Source: CAZFQG01 sp964520785
Lineage (GTDB): Bacteria; Planctomycetota; Planctomycetia; Pirellulales; Thermoguttaceae
Length of the DNA: 64,000 nt
Assembly (NCBI GenBank): GCA_964520785.1
Contig: CAZFQG010000001.1
Coordinates: 38,194 to 102,193, forward strand
Direction of reading: 5' to 3'
Shown: piece after piece, positions 52,994-61,957 of the stretch
Numbering within the stretch: the first letter of the stretch is position 1
Layout of the letters: each line of letters opens with the position of its first letter
Translations under genes and position numbers: made by a program
Notes under the pieces: generated by a model
What the model was told of the DNA's origin: nothing
Seen by the model: only the letters and a program-made list of their open reading frames with translations
Database searches by the model: none

Positions 52994-55153
52994 TCACCGT
53001 TGAACCTCCCAGGCAAGGGAGAACTCCACGCCCTTCACGCCATTAGGGCATTCCAGCAAAACGCATTCCCCCTCGGTGGTCGATTTCACGGCGATCGCCG
53101 CGCCGCCGCTGGTGGCGGTGACGTCGCTTGCGATGCGCCCGGCGGCGAATATCCTCGCGGCAAGAGCCGTATCCTTCGGACCTTGAACACTGAATCGCAG
53201 GCCTTCGGCGTCCGCCTCTTGGAAGCGGAGTCGGTAGCTAGCGTGGAGGACGCGCGGCGGCGAACCCTCGGCCATGTGCCGCGAGACGTCCTTATAGAGC
53301 CCGCTCTCCCCGGGCGCAAGGTCGATTCCGTCGCGGATCGCGAAATCCGGCGAGAAGACATCCAGAAACCGGCCCTCGACATGGAGCGGCTTCGTTTCCG
53401 CTTGGGCGATGACGTAGTCGCCGCGCCGCATGCAAAAATAACCGGGGCATTTCCACTCGTCGATTCCGGCCCGTTCGAACGCGGCCGCCACGAGGGCCAG
53501 GTACTCGTTTGCCGCGCGGGCCGTCTCGGCACACGCGTCCGGCGTCAAATGGTCGGCGTAATGAACGGATCCCTCTCCGTATGCCCACTCGGCCGCGTCC
53601 GCCGGGCGATGCAGTTTGGCCAGAAGCGCCTGCGTGGGCGTGTCGAATCCGGCCTTGCGCCACCAGAAGGCGTCCTCCCTACCGAGCGGGTCGTCTCCTC
53701 CGCCGAGGACGACCAGATGCCCGCCTCGCGCCGTCCACTCGGCCAGCGCGTCGCACATGCGCTCCTCATACGGTTTGAAGCCCTTGAAACTGACGACGAG
53801 GACGCGGAACCGCCCGGCATACTTGACGTCGGCCGCGCGCTCCAGAACGAACGACGAAACCGGGATGCCCCGTCGGAGCAAGGGGAGGACCGGCCCGTAG
53901 AGGGATTGCAGGACGGGACGGTCGTGCGGCTGCCACATAGCGCTGTCGGCGACGGCGACCCCGATGGCGCCGCTGGCGCACCCCGCGATCCACTCGCCGC
54001 CGCGCGGCATCTCTTGCAGGGCCTGGGTAATGGAGAGAACCAACCGGCGGAACTCCTCCGGGGCGGGCGTGCCGCCGCCGGTGGGGAATCCCGGCAGGAA
54101 AATCCGTGCCGGCCACGGCATCACCTCGTAGGAATCGACGTCTTCCATGAACAGCATCGCGACGGTGCATGTCTGGTACCACCGGGTAAACTCCGTCCAA
54201 GTATGATTCGGGTCGTCCTCGACCGGATCGACCAAAAGCCAGAGCTTCTTGTCGGTTTCGACCGTGAGCTGCCGGAAATAATCGTAAAGGGCGTAGGCCG
54301 AACAGAAGAAGGATTTTTCCTCCGACCCGTAATTGGCCAGCGCCCAGCGGACGGGACCGGTCCATATCTGGCCGATGTAGCCGTCGATCCCGCCGAGCGT
54401 GCAGGAAGTGCCCAGCGGAGCGGTCAACCCGGCGGCCACGTTGCTGTGGAGCGAATGGATCGGAACGACGAAGTCGATTTGGCGCGTCTTTGAATGGGGT
54501 GAATCGCGGACGTGGTCGAGGAGTTCCTTTTCCAGATTCCAGTACAGGTGGCTCTTCAGTTGACCGGTCAGATAATGGGCATAGGGGGAGCTGTTCTGCG
54601 GCTGCCAGTCGAAGCCGTAGTGCTGCCTCCACAGTTCCTTGAAGCTCTCCTCGTAACCGCTGCGCAGATGGGCCAGCGGTTCCTCGGGCAGAATCGCGTC
54701 GACCCCGGCGTCGAGGGACCGGTCCACGCGGTGCTTCAGATAGCCGATCCAACCGGCCGTCGGCGTCATGTAGGGCCGCACGCCGGCGCATTTGATGATA
54801 TTGCCGGCGGCGTCGATCTCGCAATCCTGCGTGTGGTCGATCCCGTCGAACTTGCCGGTCCAGTAGCGGTTCGCCTCGTCGGAATCGGCGAAGAACATCC
54901 GCCCGATGGGGACGCCCAGGCGTTGCCACGTGGTGAACTGCTTGCCCAGGCCGGTGCCGTCCGTGTAGTGCGGGTGGATGACGACGGCGTCGACCGGAAT
55001 GTCGATTTGCTCGCGGTAGCCGGAGTTGGTCTGAAAGAAGGTCTTGGCGTCCTTGAAAGACGCGCGGGGGCGCCCCTCTCCGGCGAATGCCGGGACCGCC
55101 GTCAGAACCGTGGCCAAGACACCGAAAAGAATGGGTCGGCAAAGCATGGGCAT
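52994..55153 (-). CDS. Secreted TIM-barrel-like protein, glycosidase-like, function unknown
   Basis: 719 residues. A signal peptide (CRPILFGVLATVLTAVPAFAGE) starts at ATG 55153, which has AGGAG upstream. The first half shows alternating strands and helices with DAVVIHPHYTDG, GVDAILPEEPLAHL (paired acidic residues suited to a glycosidase) and FVVPIHSLHSNVAAG. The second half contains a GATase-like strand set (VLVVSFKGFKPYEERMCDALAEW; GGHLVVLGGGDDP) reminiscent of the trimerisation domain of family 42 beta-galactosidases, and ends in a beta-sandwich. I do not recognise a defined family. It follows a PEP-CTERM gene but a terminator lies between. Confidence 0.65.
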   Translation of the reverse strand: MPMLCRPILFGVLATVLTAVPAFAGEGRPRASFKDAKTFFQTNSGYREQIDIPVDAVVIHPHYTDGTGLGKQFTTWQRLGVPIGRMFFADSDEANRYWTGKFDGIDHTQDCEIDAAGNIIKCAGVRPYMTPTAGWIGYLKHRVDRSLDAGVDAILPEEPLAHLRSGYEESFKELWRQHYGFDWQPQNSSPYAHYLTGQLKSHLYWNLEKELLDHVRDSPHSKTRQIDFVVPIHSLHSNVAAGLTAPLGTSCTLGGIDGYIGQIWTGPVRWALANYGSEEKSFFCSAYALYDYFRQLTVETDKKLWLLVDPVEDDPNHTWTEFTRWYQTCTVAMLFMEDVDSYEVMPWPARIFLPGFPTGGGTPAPEEFRRLVLSITQALQEMPRGGEWIAGCASGAIGVAVADSAMWQPHDRPVLQSLYGPVLPLLRRGIPVSSFVLERAADVKYAGRFRVLVVSFKGFKPYEERMCDALAEWTARGGHLVVLGGGDDPLGREDAFWWRKAGFDTPTQALLAKLHRPADAAEWAYGEGSVHYADHLTPDACAETARAANEYLALVAAAFERAGIDEWKCPGYFCMRRGDYVIAQAETKPLHVEGRFLDVFSPDFAIRDGIDLAPGESGLYKDVSRHMAEGSPPRVLHASYRLRFQEADAEGLRFSVQGPKDTALAARIFAAGRIASDVTATSGGAAIAVKSTTEGECVLLECPNGVKGVEFSLAWEVQR

Positions 55154-55179
55154 GTGGGCTCCTGGAGGGAAAGCGAAAA

Positions 55180-55210
55180 ACCCTTCCGCCACCGAGAATG
55201 ACGGAAGGGT
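55180..55210 (-). terminator. Rho-independent terminator after the PEP-CTERM gene
   Basis: On the minus strand ACCCTTCCG (55210-55202) pairs with CGGAAGGGT (55188-55180), a perfect 9-bp stem, followed by TTTTT (from 55180 downward). It lies between the PEP-CTERM gene and the next secreted protein. Confidence 0.8.
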
Positions 55211-55224
55211 CTGATGTCATTACC

Positions 55225-55247
55225 GAATTCCCGTTAAACGGGAGTTC
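55225..55247 (-). other. Second hairpin directly after the PEP-CTERM stop
   Basis: GAATTCCCGTT (55225-55235) and AACGGGAGTTC (55237-55247) pair with one wobble, forming a nearly perfect palindrome 16 bases past the stop codon, just ahead of the terminator. Confidence 0.5.
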
Positions 55248-55262
55248 TCTGAAGGGGGCCGA

Positions 55263-56534
55263 CTACCTGCGGCGAAGGGCCAGGGCCAAGAGACCCGCCG
55301 CGGCGAGCATCAGGAATCCCGGCTCGGGAACGGCCGGCGCCGTCGTTCCCCAGTTCGCCCGGACGATGTCCAGATCGGCGCTGTTGACGAAACCGTCGCC
55401 ATTGGCGTCACCCTGGAGGGGACCGGTCGCGTTCGAAATACCCCAGTTCCCGCGGACGATGTCCAAGTCGCCGCTGTTGACGGCACCGTCTCCATTGAGG
55501 TCGCCCGGAATGGTCAACCCGAGCGCGGCCTGTACGATGGCGAGGTCGAGTTCATCGACGACACCGTCGAGTCCTCCCCAGTCGTCAATGCCGCCGCCGG
55601 TGAAGTCGCCCATTCCCCAGTGCGCGTTGGTCGAACCCATATTCGCCAGAACGATATCCAGGTCGGTCTGGTCCACCACGCCGTCGAGGTTCGCGTCTCC
55701 GGGAATCCTTCCAACGACGTCGAAGACGATGTCGGAGTAGGTGTAACTGGCGGAATAGCCGGTGTTGTCTTCCACCAACGAGATCGCGATGACCGCTTGG
55801 GTATTGATGTCATAATAGTTCGGATCAGACGTGTCCCAGGTTCCGTGCATCACGCCAATCGGTTGGCCCCCTGACGGGAACATGATGCCGTTCAATTCGC
55901 TGTACCACGGAGTATCGAGGACTTTGTCCTTATAGTCCAGGTACACCAAGCCACCGCCGGCCGGCTTGTTGGCCGGATCGTAGGCGCTCATGTCCCATTC
56001 CATTTTGAAGGCGAACGCCGGAGAATTGCCATCGGTCTGCATGGTATCCGCGACGTCGCTGTAACCGTCTGCGCCGATGGAGCGCGTATCCTCTAAAACC
56101 ATCCTCGCGCCGGTAGCGCCGTAGGTTCCCGTACCGCCGGTGTAGAGAACCAAGGAGGAATTCTGGATCCATCCGATCTTGTAGCTGTTCGGCGAGGGGA
56201 TTCCCGGATCATTGACGTATTTGCCGTCGATCCAATCGTAATCGGTGATTCCGATCGTTCCCCAACTGCCGGCCCAGCTCGGAAGCCGCTCTCCGACCAT
56301 TTCCGTGATCTCGCCTTCCAGTTTGGCCATCACTACGTTGTCGAAATTGAAGACCTTCGACCCGGTGGCGACATCCGCCCAGCCCAGATTCCCATTGACC
56401 ATCGAACCGAGTGTCTGACCGGAGGTATTGTTGACCGAGATGGTCCCTCCGGGGATGACGTCGAAGTGCGCGGCCGACGCCGTTGCCGCCATCGCGATCG
56501 CAAGGATGCACGATAGAGTAGTTCGTGTTCTCAT
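55263..56534 (-). CDS. PEP-CTERM protein with dockerin-like repeats
   Basis: 423 residues. A signal peptide (TTLSCILAIAMAATASAA) starts at ATG 56534, preceded by AAGGAG. The first ~270 residues form an unrecognised beta-rich domain. It is followed by two dockerin-like EF-hand pairs: GDANLDGVVDQTDLDIVLANMG... and GDLNGDGAVNSGDLDIVRGNWG with GDANGDGFVNSADLDIVRANWG. The sequence ends in VPEPGFLMLAAAGLLALALRRR, a full PEP-CTERM sorting signal recognised by an exosortase. It is expected to be exported and processed to the cell surface or matrix. A promoter lies at 56657-56685 and tandem 3' hairpins follow. Confidence 0.88.
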   Translation of the reverse strand: MRTRTTLSCILAIAMAATASAAHFDVIPGGTISVNNTSGQTLGSMVNGNLGWADVATGSKVFNFDNVVMAKLEGEITEMVGERLPSWAGSWGTIGITDYDWIDGKYVNDPGIPSPNSYKIGWIQNSSLVLYTGGTGTYGATGARMVLEDTRSIGADGYSDVADTMQTDGNSPAFAFKMEWDMSAYDPANKPAGGGLVYLDYKDKVLDTPWYSELNGIMFPSGGQPIGVMHGTWDTSDPNYYDINTQAVIAISLVEDNTGYSASYTYSDIVFDVVGRIPGDANLDGVVDQTDLDIVLANMGSTNAHWGMGDFTGGGIDDWGGLDGVVDELDLAIVQAALGLTIPGDLNGDGAVNSGDLDIVRGNWGISNATGPLQGDANGDGFVNSADLDIVRANWGTTAPAVPEPGFLMLAAAGLLALALRRR

Positions 56535-57295
56535 AAGCTTCTCCTTCTTCACTCTCTACAAAACTCACACTCTAGAAAAAAAACGACTTGCAGGACAACG
56601 CGTCGCTGCAAACAGGACCCTAATGGCAAACAAATAGGGAAACAACAATAATAGTGATTATACCCGACCTTGCTAGCGATTTCACGTTAGAAATAAGACA
56701 AGACGTATATTTGGAATTTATGTATTAATTGACGCATTTTTATCAAACGTTGGTTCCATCGAGAGTATTCTCCTGCCGCGGGATCGATGGAATCCGAACG
56801 TAACTATTTGGGCAATCGAGCGTTGTGACGCGAAATCCGGTTGTGTTCCAGAGTAGGACCCAGACGAGGGGGACACAACCCGGTCAACCCTTCATTGGTA
56901 TGTCAGGACAAAGAAACCGCAAAAAAAAGCATCCCTCGGCTTACCACAAAAAAAAGCCGCTCCTGCAATGCCTGGGAAGATGGCGGAGAGCAAAAAAATA
57001 CCACCGATCCCCTCAAAAGAGCTGGCATCCGTTGGGGGAACGGCCGTATGGGTTCTTTGGAACCTCCCATATCCGTGCGCTCAACGGGACGAAAAAAAAT
57101 AGAGATTCCGAGAGTATCATGGAAGACATGCCCCACGTCGGCACCTCGAAACGTGGCGCGCCGGGAGGTACCGCGGCGGCGGAAAAAAAACGGCACCGCC
57201 GCTGAAGCGCGAAAACGAATCCGCTTCCCCTGACGCCCAGCGGGGCGGAGGAACCGGCATCGCGGCGGCCGCCGGCCGTGGAATGACCGACTCGG
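56535..57295. other. Long intergenic region with five poly-A tracts
   Basis: 761 bases. The left part (to ~56770) is AT-rich and holds the PEP-CTERM promoter. The right part has A7-A8 runs at 56931-56938, 56948-56955, 56992-56998, 57092-57099 and 57183-57190. On the minus strand these are T tracts; the one nearest the orthocaspase stop may end that transcript. Short open frames here look random. Confidence 0.5.
56657..56685 (-). promoter_or_regulatory. Promoter of the PEP-CTERM gene
   Basis: On the minus strand GTGAAA (56685-56680), a 17-bp spacer and a perfect TATAAT (56662-56657). The leader would be about 115 bases. Confidence 0.5.
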
Positions 57296-60200
57296 CTACT
57301 TCCACCCGTTCGCGAATACCCAGTCGACCAGAGTCGCGCCGGCGGTCTTCTTCGCGGCACGGGTCGTCTGGCGCGAGGCGACTTCGGCCGCCCAGGCGGC
57401 TTTCGCGAAGGACTGGGCGTCGTCGGACCGCCGGGGTCCGAAGGTATCCTCCGAAGAACTCTCCGCGGCGGCCGCGAGAGGGACGGCGGCCGCCCCGACC
57501 GTATTCCCCCAATTCGACCGAACGATGTCCAGATCGGCGCCCCCCACGAGGCCGTCGCCCGAGGGATCGCCCAAGGCCCAGTTTCCAGCGGGCACCGATT
57601 GTGCCCAGAAACTGCGGATAATGTCCAAATCGGGTCCGCCGACGACTCCGTCCCCGTTGAGGTCTCCGGGGATCGCCGCGCCGGAACCTTGGACCTCGAA
57701 GGGGTTGCTGACACCACTGACGCCGCCGGGCGTCAGCGCCTGGAGAATCACGGAGGCGGCGGCCCTGTCGATGGAGACCTGGCCGGACCACTCCCCTTNN
57801 NNNNNNNNACCCGGAGTGACCATAACGCCGGGCACCGCCAGCGTAAGATTCTCGTCGAACGGCTCGATCACCAGTCCGTCGATATTGTGGACGGCAATCG
57901 TCACGCCGAATGGAACATTCTCGGTCTGCGGCGAGGGAATCGCGGCGAAGACGACCGTGTCGACCTCGTCATCGAAAATCGCCAAGGAGACGTCGTCACC
58001 GACGAAATCGGTCGCCGAAGCGATGATCACCGCCTGCCGCCCTCCGTCCTTCACCGCGTTGTCGATCAGACTCAACGGCACGAAGACTTCGGTGTTTCCG
58101 GAGAGGATCGTCGCCTGCCCCGGCAGGTCAACCTCCGCCGGCGCTTCCAGCGTGACGTCGACGTCATAGGGAAACGCGTGCGGGAGGCTCACGATCGCCT
58201 CCATCCCGGCGGCGCCTTCCCAGGCCGAACCCACCGAAAGGGTCACGCGCAACTCGCGAATGCTTTGCAGGCTGGTTTCCACGGCCGACCAATCGCTCTC
58301 GACGAATGGTTCGGTCCGCTGCCACGTAACGGTCCAATCCTCGAGCCGGGGGGTCATCGTTCCGGATTTCGTGGCGAGATTCGCGCGCAGCAGCAGGGTG
58401 TCGGCATCTCCGACGAGGCCCGCCAGTTCGGTCCCCGGCGACACGCCTTCCGCCAGGACCGCTCCCTTCTTGTCGAGAATATCGACTGTCAAGGTCGTTT
58501 GGGCGTTCGTCGAGGCGCCGAAGTCCACGGTTCCCCACTGCTGGAAGACGGCCGGGGCGATCGGAGTAGAGACGACGCTGCCGGAGGCGACATAGGCCGT
58601 GCCGGCTCCGGTGAACGCGATTTCGTCCCATGCCGCGACCGAGCCGGCGCTGAAGTTGTTCAGCTCGATGTACGAGACCTGCGCCAGGTTTTCGCCGCGG
58701 AAAGGTACATTCGCGTGGACGAGTTCCGAATCGACGTAGAAATCGAACTTCTGTCCCGCCCAGTCGATCGCCAGTTCGACATGGTACCAGCGGTCCGCTT
58801 CGTAGGTAAACGAATTGAAGTTCTGGTTGTTTACGTAGAACCGGCCGTTCGGCCCGCAATAGAACCACAACAGCGCATCGCCCGCTTGCGGGCCGTTCTC
58901 CGCGTCGATGAGGGCGACGTATCCGTCCGACATCTCCGTCGACCCGCTGCGGACGTAGAAACTCGCCGCGGTCGGAACCTTGCGGACGGGCAGGCGGCTC
59001 CGGTAGGAATAGAAATCCCCCTCGCCGCCGCCGCGGAGTTCGAAGGCGCGGCTCGTTTCGTCCGCCCCGCCGTTTTGGGTAATCAAGCGGACCCCCTTCG
59101 AGCCGAATTCCCACCCGGCCAAATCCCCGTCCTCGAAATCGTCCTTCACGAGCACCTTGGGACCGACGGTCAGTTGCACGCCTCCCGCCTCGGTCGTTAC
59201 GGTCTTGTCGAGGTAATTCAGGTCGAAGTCGGCCTGGTCCGTCTGCATCCAAGTACCGAACGACGGTTCGAAATCGGTCCGCGATTTCACCCGGTAGGAG
59301 TAGGTCGTCCCGGGTTCCAGCCCGGTGAACTCCCAGTTCGTTCCGGTGATCCATCCGCTTTGGGCGACAATGGTCTCGAAGCTTCCGTCCGCGGCGCACT
59401 GAACGAGGTATCCGGTAGCACCCGGGACGGCCGCCCAGGAGACGACATTGGCGGTTCCGGCGGTTTCCGGAGGTTCGCCATCTAGAACCGGCGCGTCGAG
59501 CGATTCGTCGTCCAGAATAATGATGACCGAGGAACCGAGCCGGAAACCGGCGGCGGCCGCCGCGATACTCACCGGCTGGTCTCCGTCGAGGACCGCGTCA
59601 TCGTAAACCGTCAGGGTGAAATCGGCCGAGGTTTGGCCGTCGAGGATGGTCACCGCGGCCGGAACCGACGCCTCGGAGGCGTTGTCCGACGACATGACGA
59701 CAAGGAGGTCCCCTTCGGCCGGGAACGGGATCGATACGGTGCCACTCACCGAACCCGCCGACTCCGCCGCGTCCGACGGGAGCGTGACGCTCAAGCGCGG
59801 CGCGGAGAAACCGAAATGCGCGTCTTCGACGCGCTCCCCGGTCGCCAGGGACAAAACGTAGGCGTCTCCGGTCGGAACGGTCGAAATCCACCCTTCCGGC
59901 GGCAGCGACATGACCGTGTACTCCCCCGGAGACAGCCTTTCGAAGGCGAATTTTCCGCGTGAATTCGTCTGTTTGGCCGGATCGGAGTCGGCGTCGTAGA
60001 CGCCGTTGCCGTTGGCATCGATGAAGACGGTCCGCCCGGCGAGCGGCGCCTCGCCGAACCCGAGCGTGCCGTCGCCGTTGTAGTCGTTGAAAACCGTGCC
60101 GGCAATCACCGCCGTTTCGTTGTCCTTGTTGACGGCAGAGACGTACGGAATCGTCGTGCCCGCGAAGCCCGGATCGGCGCTGGTTACGGTGGCGCGGAGC

Positions 60201-61363
60201 GTGTAGACGACGTCGCCGTCCGCCACGGCGTCATCGACCCCGCTCAACGTAATCTCTTGAGGCATGCCCCAGTTCGCCGGGGTGAACTCCAGGACCTCCG
60301 GGGAGACGGTTGCTTCCTTCGCGTTGCTCGTCTGGAGCGAGACGGTCACGGAGGACGTCGGTTCGCACGCTAGGGAGAGCATGAATGACGCCGTCGCGCC
60401 GTCTTCGGACGTTTGGAGCGACTCCGCCCCCTCGACGATGAAGCCACCGCTAAGCTGAACGAGCCGCAATTCGCCGGGGTGGCCGTCGAACAACATGGGG
60501 TGTTGCGAGGAATTCTCCTGGACGACGCGGTTCCTGAGGTACTCGAATGCTTCTTCGGCCGAAACCGCGCCGTCGGAATTGGCGTCGGCGGGCCCTTCCA
60601 TCCCGGCGAGCAAGTGGTAGGTGAACAACCCGTTCCCCCAGGCGGCTCCTTCGACCGAGTATTCGTTGTCCTTGCAGGCGGTAAGGACCACGCCGTACCC
60701 CAAATCGTCCAAATCCTTGGTGGCCGCGGCGAAGAAATCGGCCGCGAATCCATCTCCTTCCTCCGGGACGGTCTCGCCGATGCCTCGTGCACTGGTGGAC
60801 TTGATATGGCCGCCGGAATGGCACGTGTCGACGATGACGACGTACTTTTGAGTCGGCAACTGCCCGATCCAATCGCTCAACTCGTCGTCCGTGATCGACT
60901 CGGAAAAGGAATAAACGCACAGCGCCTCGTCGTAGCCGTCTTTCTCGTCCATCGGCGCCATATCGGGAACTTGGGTCCCATGCCCCGAAAAGAAGAAGAC
61001 GCAGACGTCGTCGGCGTCGGCCCGGCTCCCCATGGTCATTATCGCGGAGCGGACGTTCGACTCGGTCACTTGGCTGTTGAGCAACAGAGTGATGTTGCTT
61101 GAGTCCCAGTTTCTTCCCTTGAGCAAGGCATCGCGGAATTCCCTCGCGTCGTCGTCACAATACGTCAGATCGTTGCTCGTGCCCTCGTAGTCCGATACGC
61201 CGCAGATGACGGCATGGTATTCGACGATCCCGTCCCCTTTGGCCGCCGAGGCGGCCGGATCGGCCAACGGTGCCGCGCTGAGCAGGCATCTCGATTCGAG
61301 CGCCTCAAATCGCAAGGACATCGCTTTGGTCGCGGATCGTTTAGTCAGTCCCGTTCTCGCCAT
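57296..61363 (-). CDS. Giant surface protein with orthocaspase (peptidase C14) domain
   Basis: About 1355 residues, interrupted by ten Ns. The N-terminus has the LEPR-like motif RFEALESRCLLSAA (17-31). A caspase-like p20 domain follows (about 48-310) with catalytic His128 in FFFSGHGT and Cys181 in VIVDTCHSGG, the complete dyad. Next come a Calx-beta-like domain, an SdrD-type B repeat (GTVFNDYNGDGTLGFGEAPLAG), another Calx-beta domain, a fibronectin type III domain (about 650-720), a LamG-like domain and, near the end, two dockerin-like repeats (DLDIIRSFWAQ; DLDIVRSNWG). There is no PEP-CTERM tail. ATG 61363 is favoured by AAGGAG upstream; ATG 61387 is the alternative. Known orthocaspases cleave after Arg/Lys and need Ca; here the role is unknown. 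Confidence 0.85.
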   Translation of the reverse strand: MARTGLTKRSATKAMSLRFEALESRCLLSAAPLADPAASAAKGDGIVEYHAVICGVSDYEGTSNDLTYCDDDAREFRDALLKGRNWDSSNITLLLNSQVTESNVRSAIMTMGSRADADDVCVFFFSGHGTQVPDMAPMDEKDGYDEALCVYSFSESITDDELSDWIGQLPTQKYVVIVDTCHSGGHIKSTSARGIGETVPEEGDGFAADFFAAATKDLDDLGYGVVLTACKDNEYSVEGAAWGNGLFTYHLLAGMEGPADANSDGAVSAEEAFEYLRNRVVQENSSQHPMLFDGHPGELRLVQLSGGFIVEGAESLQTSEDGATASFMLSLACEPTSSVTVSLQTSNAKEATVSPEVLEFTPANWGMPQEITLSGVDDAVADGDVVYTLRATVTSADPGFAGTTIPYVSAVNKDNETAVIAGTVFNDYNGDGTLGFGEAPLAGRTVFIDANGNGVYDADSDPAKQTNSRGKFAFERLSPGEYTVMSLPPEGWISTVPTGDAYVLSLATGERVEDAHFGFSAPRLSVTLPSDAAESAGSVSGTVSIPFPAEGDLLVVMSSDNASEASVPAAVTILDGQTSADFTLTVYDDAVLDGDQPVSIAAAAAGFRLGSSVIIILDDESLDAPVLDGEPPETAGTANVVSWAAVPGATGYLVQCAADGSFETIVAQSGWITGTNWEFTGLEPGTTYSYRVKSRTDFEPSFGTWMQTDQADFDLNYLDKTVTTEAGGVQLTVGPKVLVKDDFEDGDLAGWEFGSKGVRLITQNGGADETSRAFELRGGGEGDFYSYRSRLPVRKVPTAASFYVRSGSTEMSDGYVALIDAENGPQAGDALLWFYCGPNGRFYVNNQNFNSFTYEADRWYHVELAIDWAGQKFDFYVDSELVHANVPFRGENLAQVSYIELNNFSAGSVAAWDEIAFTGAGTAYVASGSVVSTPIAPAVFQQWGTVDFGASTNAQTTLTVDILDKKGAVLAEGVSPGTELAGLVGDADTLLLRANLATKSGTMTPRLEDWTVTWQRTEPFVESDWSAVETSLQSIRELRVTLSVGSAWEGAAGMEAIVSLPHAFPYDVDVTLEAPAEVDLPGQATILSGNTEVFVPLSLIDNAVKDGGRQAVIIASATDFVGDDVSLAIFDDEVDTVVFAAIPSPQTENVPFGVTIAVHNIDGLVIEPFDENLTLAVPGVMVTPGXXXXGEWSGQVSIDRAAASVILQALTPGGVSGVSNPFEVQGSGAAIPGDLNGDGVVGGPDLDIIRSFWAQSVPAGNWALGDPSGDGLVGGADLDIVRSNWGNTVGAAAVPLAAAAESSSEDTFGPRRSDDAQSFAKAAWAAEVASRQTTRAAKKTAGATLVDWVFANGWK
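57799..57808. other. Assembly gap (10 Ns)
   Basis: Ten undetermined bases inside the orthocaspase gene, in the Calx-beta/dockerin linker. The frame continues on both sides if the gap length is ten modulo three, but the true length is unknown. Confidence 0.95.
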
Positions 61364-61526
61364 CGTCGTCTCCTTCAAGGCCTTCATCGTTCGTTGTTTC
61401 TCGCGCGTCTACCGGTAAATCTGAGTGGATAACGGTTCACCCCCCTCATGGGCTGTTTGAACCGACAGAAAGGGGCTCGGCTTCCGGCCCCATTCGGACC
61501 AAAAGAGTGGAACCTACCACCATAAC

Positions 61527-61555
61527 AGAGTACTTAGAACCGTTAATATAGTCAA
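61527..61555 (-). promoter_or_regulatory. Promoter of the orthocaspase gene
   Basis: On the minus strand TTGACT (61555-61550), a 17-bp spacer and TACTCT (61532-61527). The leader would be about 155 bases. Confidence 0.5.
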
Positions 61556-61699
61556 GTTTCGCACAACCGGAATGGCCGGGAAGGCGGAAACGGAATGTCG
61601 CAATCTTCGCGAAAAGCACGCTCGTTCAAGGCGATTTGTTGTCCACAAAATGGTTTTCCGACCAATACCGCTGATTCCGAGAAACCGCGATCCACCCCC

Positions 61700-61728
61700 T
61701 TGCCTCAACGCAAATCGCCATTTATAAT
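61700..61728 (+). promoter_or_regulatory. Sigma-70 promoter of tRNA-Asn
   Basis: TTGCCT at 61700-61705, a 17-bp spacer and a perfect TATAAT at 61723-61728. Confidence 0.65.
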
Positions 61729-61807
61729 TTTCAGTCTAAGATGGCCTCCGGCGAGGACCCATCAAGGGGGTGATGGAAAAATTCCTCCATCCCTCCCACT
61801 TTCACAC

Positions 61808-61883
<76 letters not shown>

Positions 61884-61891
61884 AAATCAAT

Positions 61892-61911
61892 CCGACGGAA
61901 TTTGCCGTCGG
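61892..61911 (+). other. Hairpin after tRNA-Asn
   Basis: CCGACGG (61892-61898) and CCGTCGG (61905-61911) form a perfect 7-bp stem eight bases after the CCA end; possible processing or termination element. Confidence 0.45.
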
Positions 61912-61925
61912 CTCAAGTTAACGGA

Positions 61926-61957
61926 AACGCCCGGTCAGACCACTGGCCGGGCGTTTT
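61926..61957 (+). terminator. Terminator of tRNA-Asn
   Basis: AACGCCCGG (61926-61934) pairs with CCGGGCGTT (61947-61955), followed by TT (TTTT run in total) and C. Confidence 0.7.

Larger units (their letters stand above)
61364..61807. other. Divergent intergenic region, orthocaspase gene and tRNA-Asn
   Basis: 444 bases holding the minus-strand promoter of the orthocaspase gene and the plus-strand promoter of tRNA-Asn. No coding sequence. Confidence 0.6.

Noticed and set aside
56825..57233. Two overlapping short plus-strand frames rich in Lys/Arg
   Set aside because: Lysine runs derive directly from the poly-A tracts; no start signals.
57599..59485. 628-codon plus-strand frame across the N gap
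   Set aside because: Antisense to the orthocaspase protein; charge-rich shadow with no recognisable domain.
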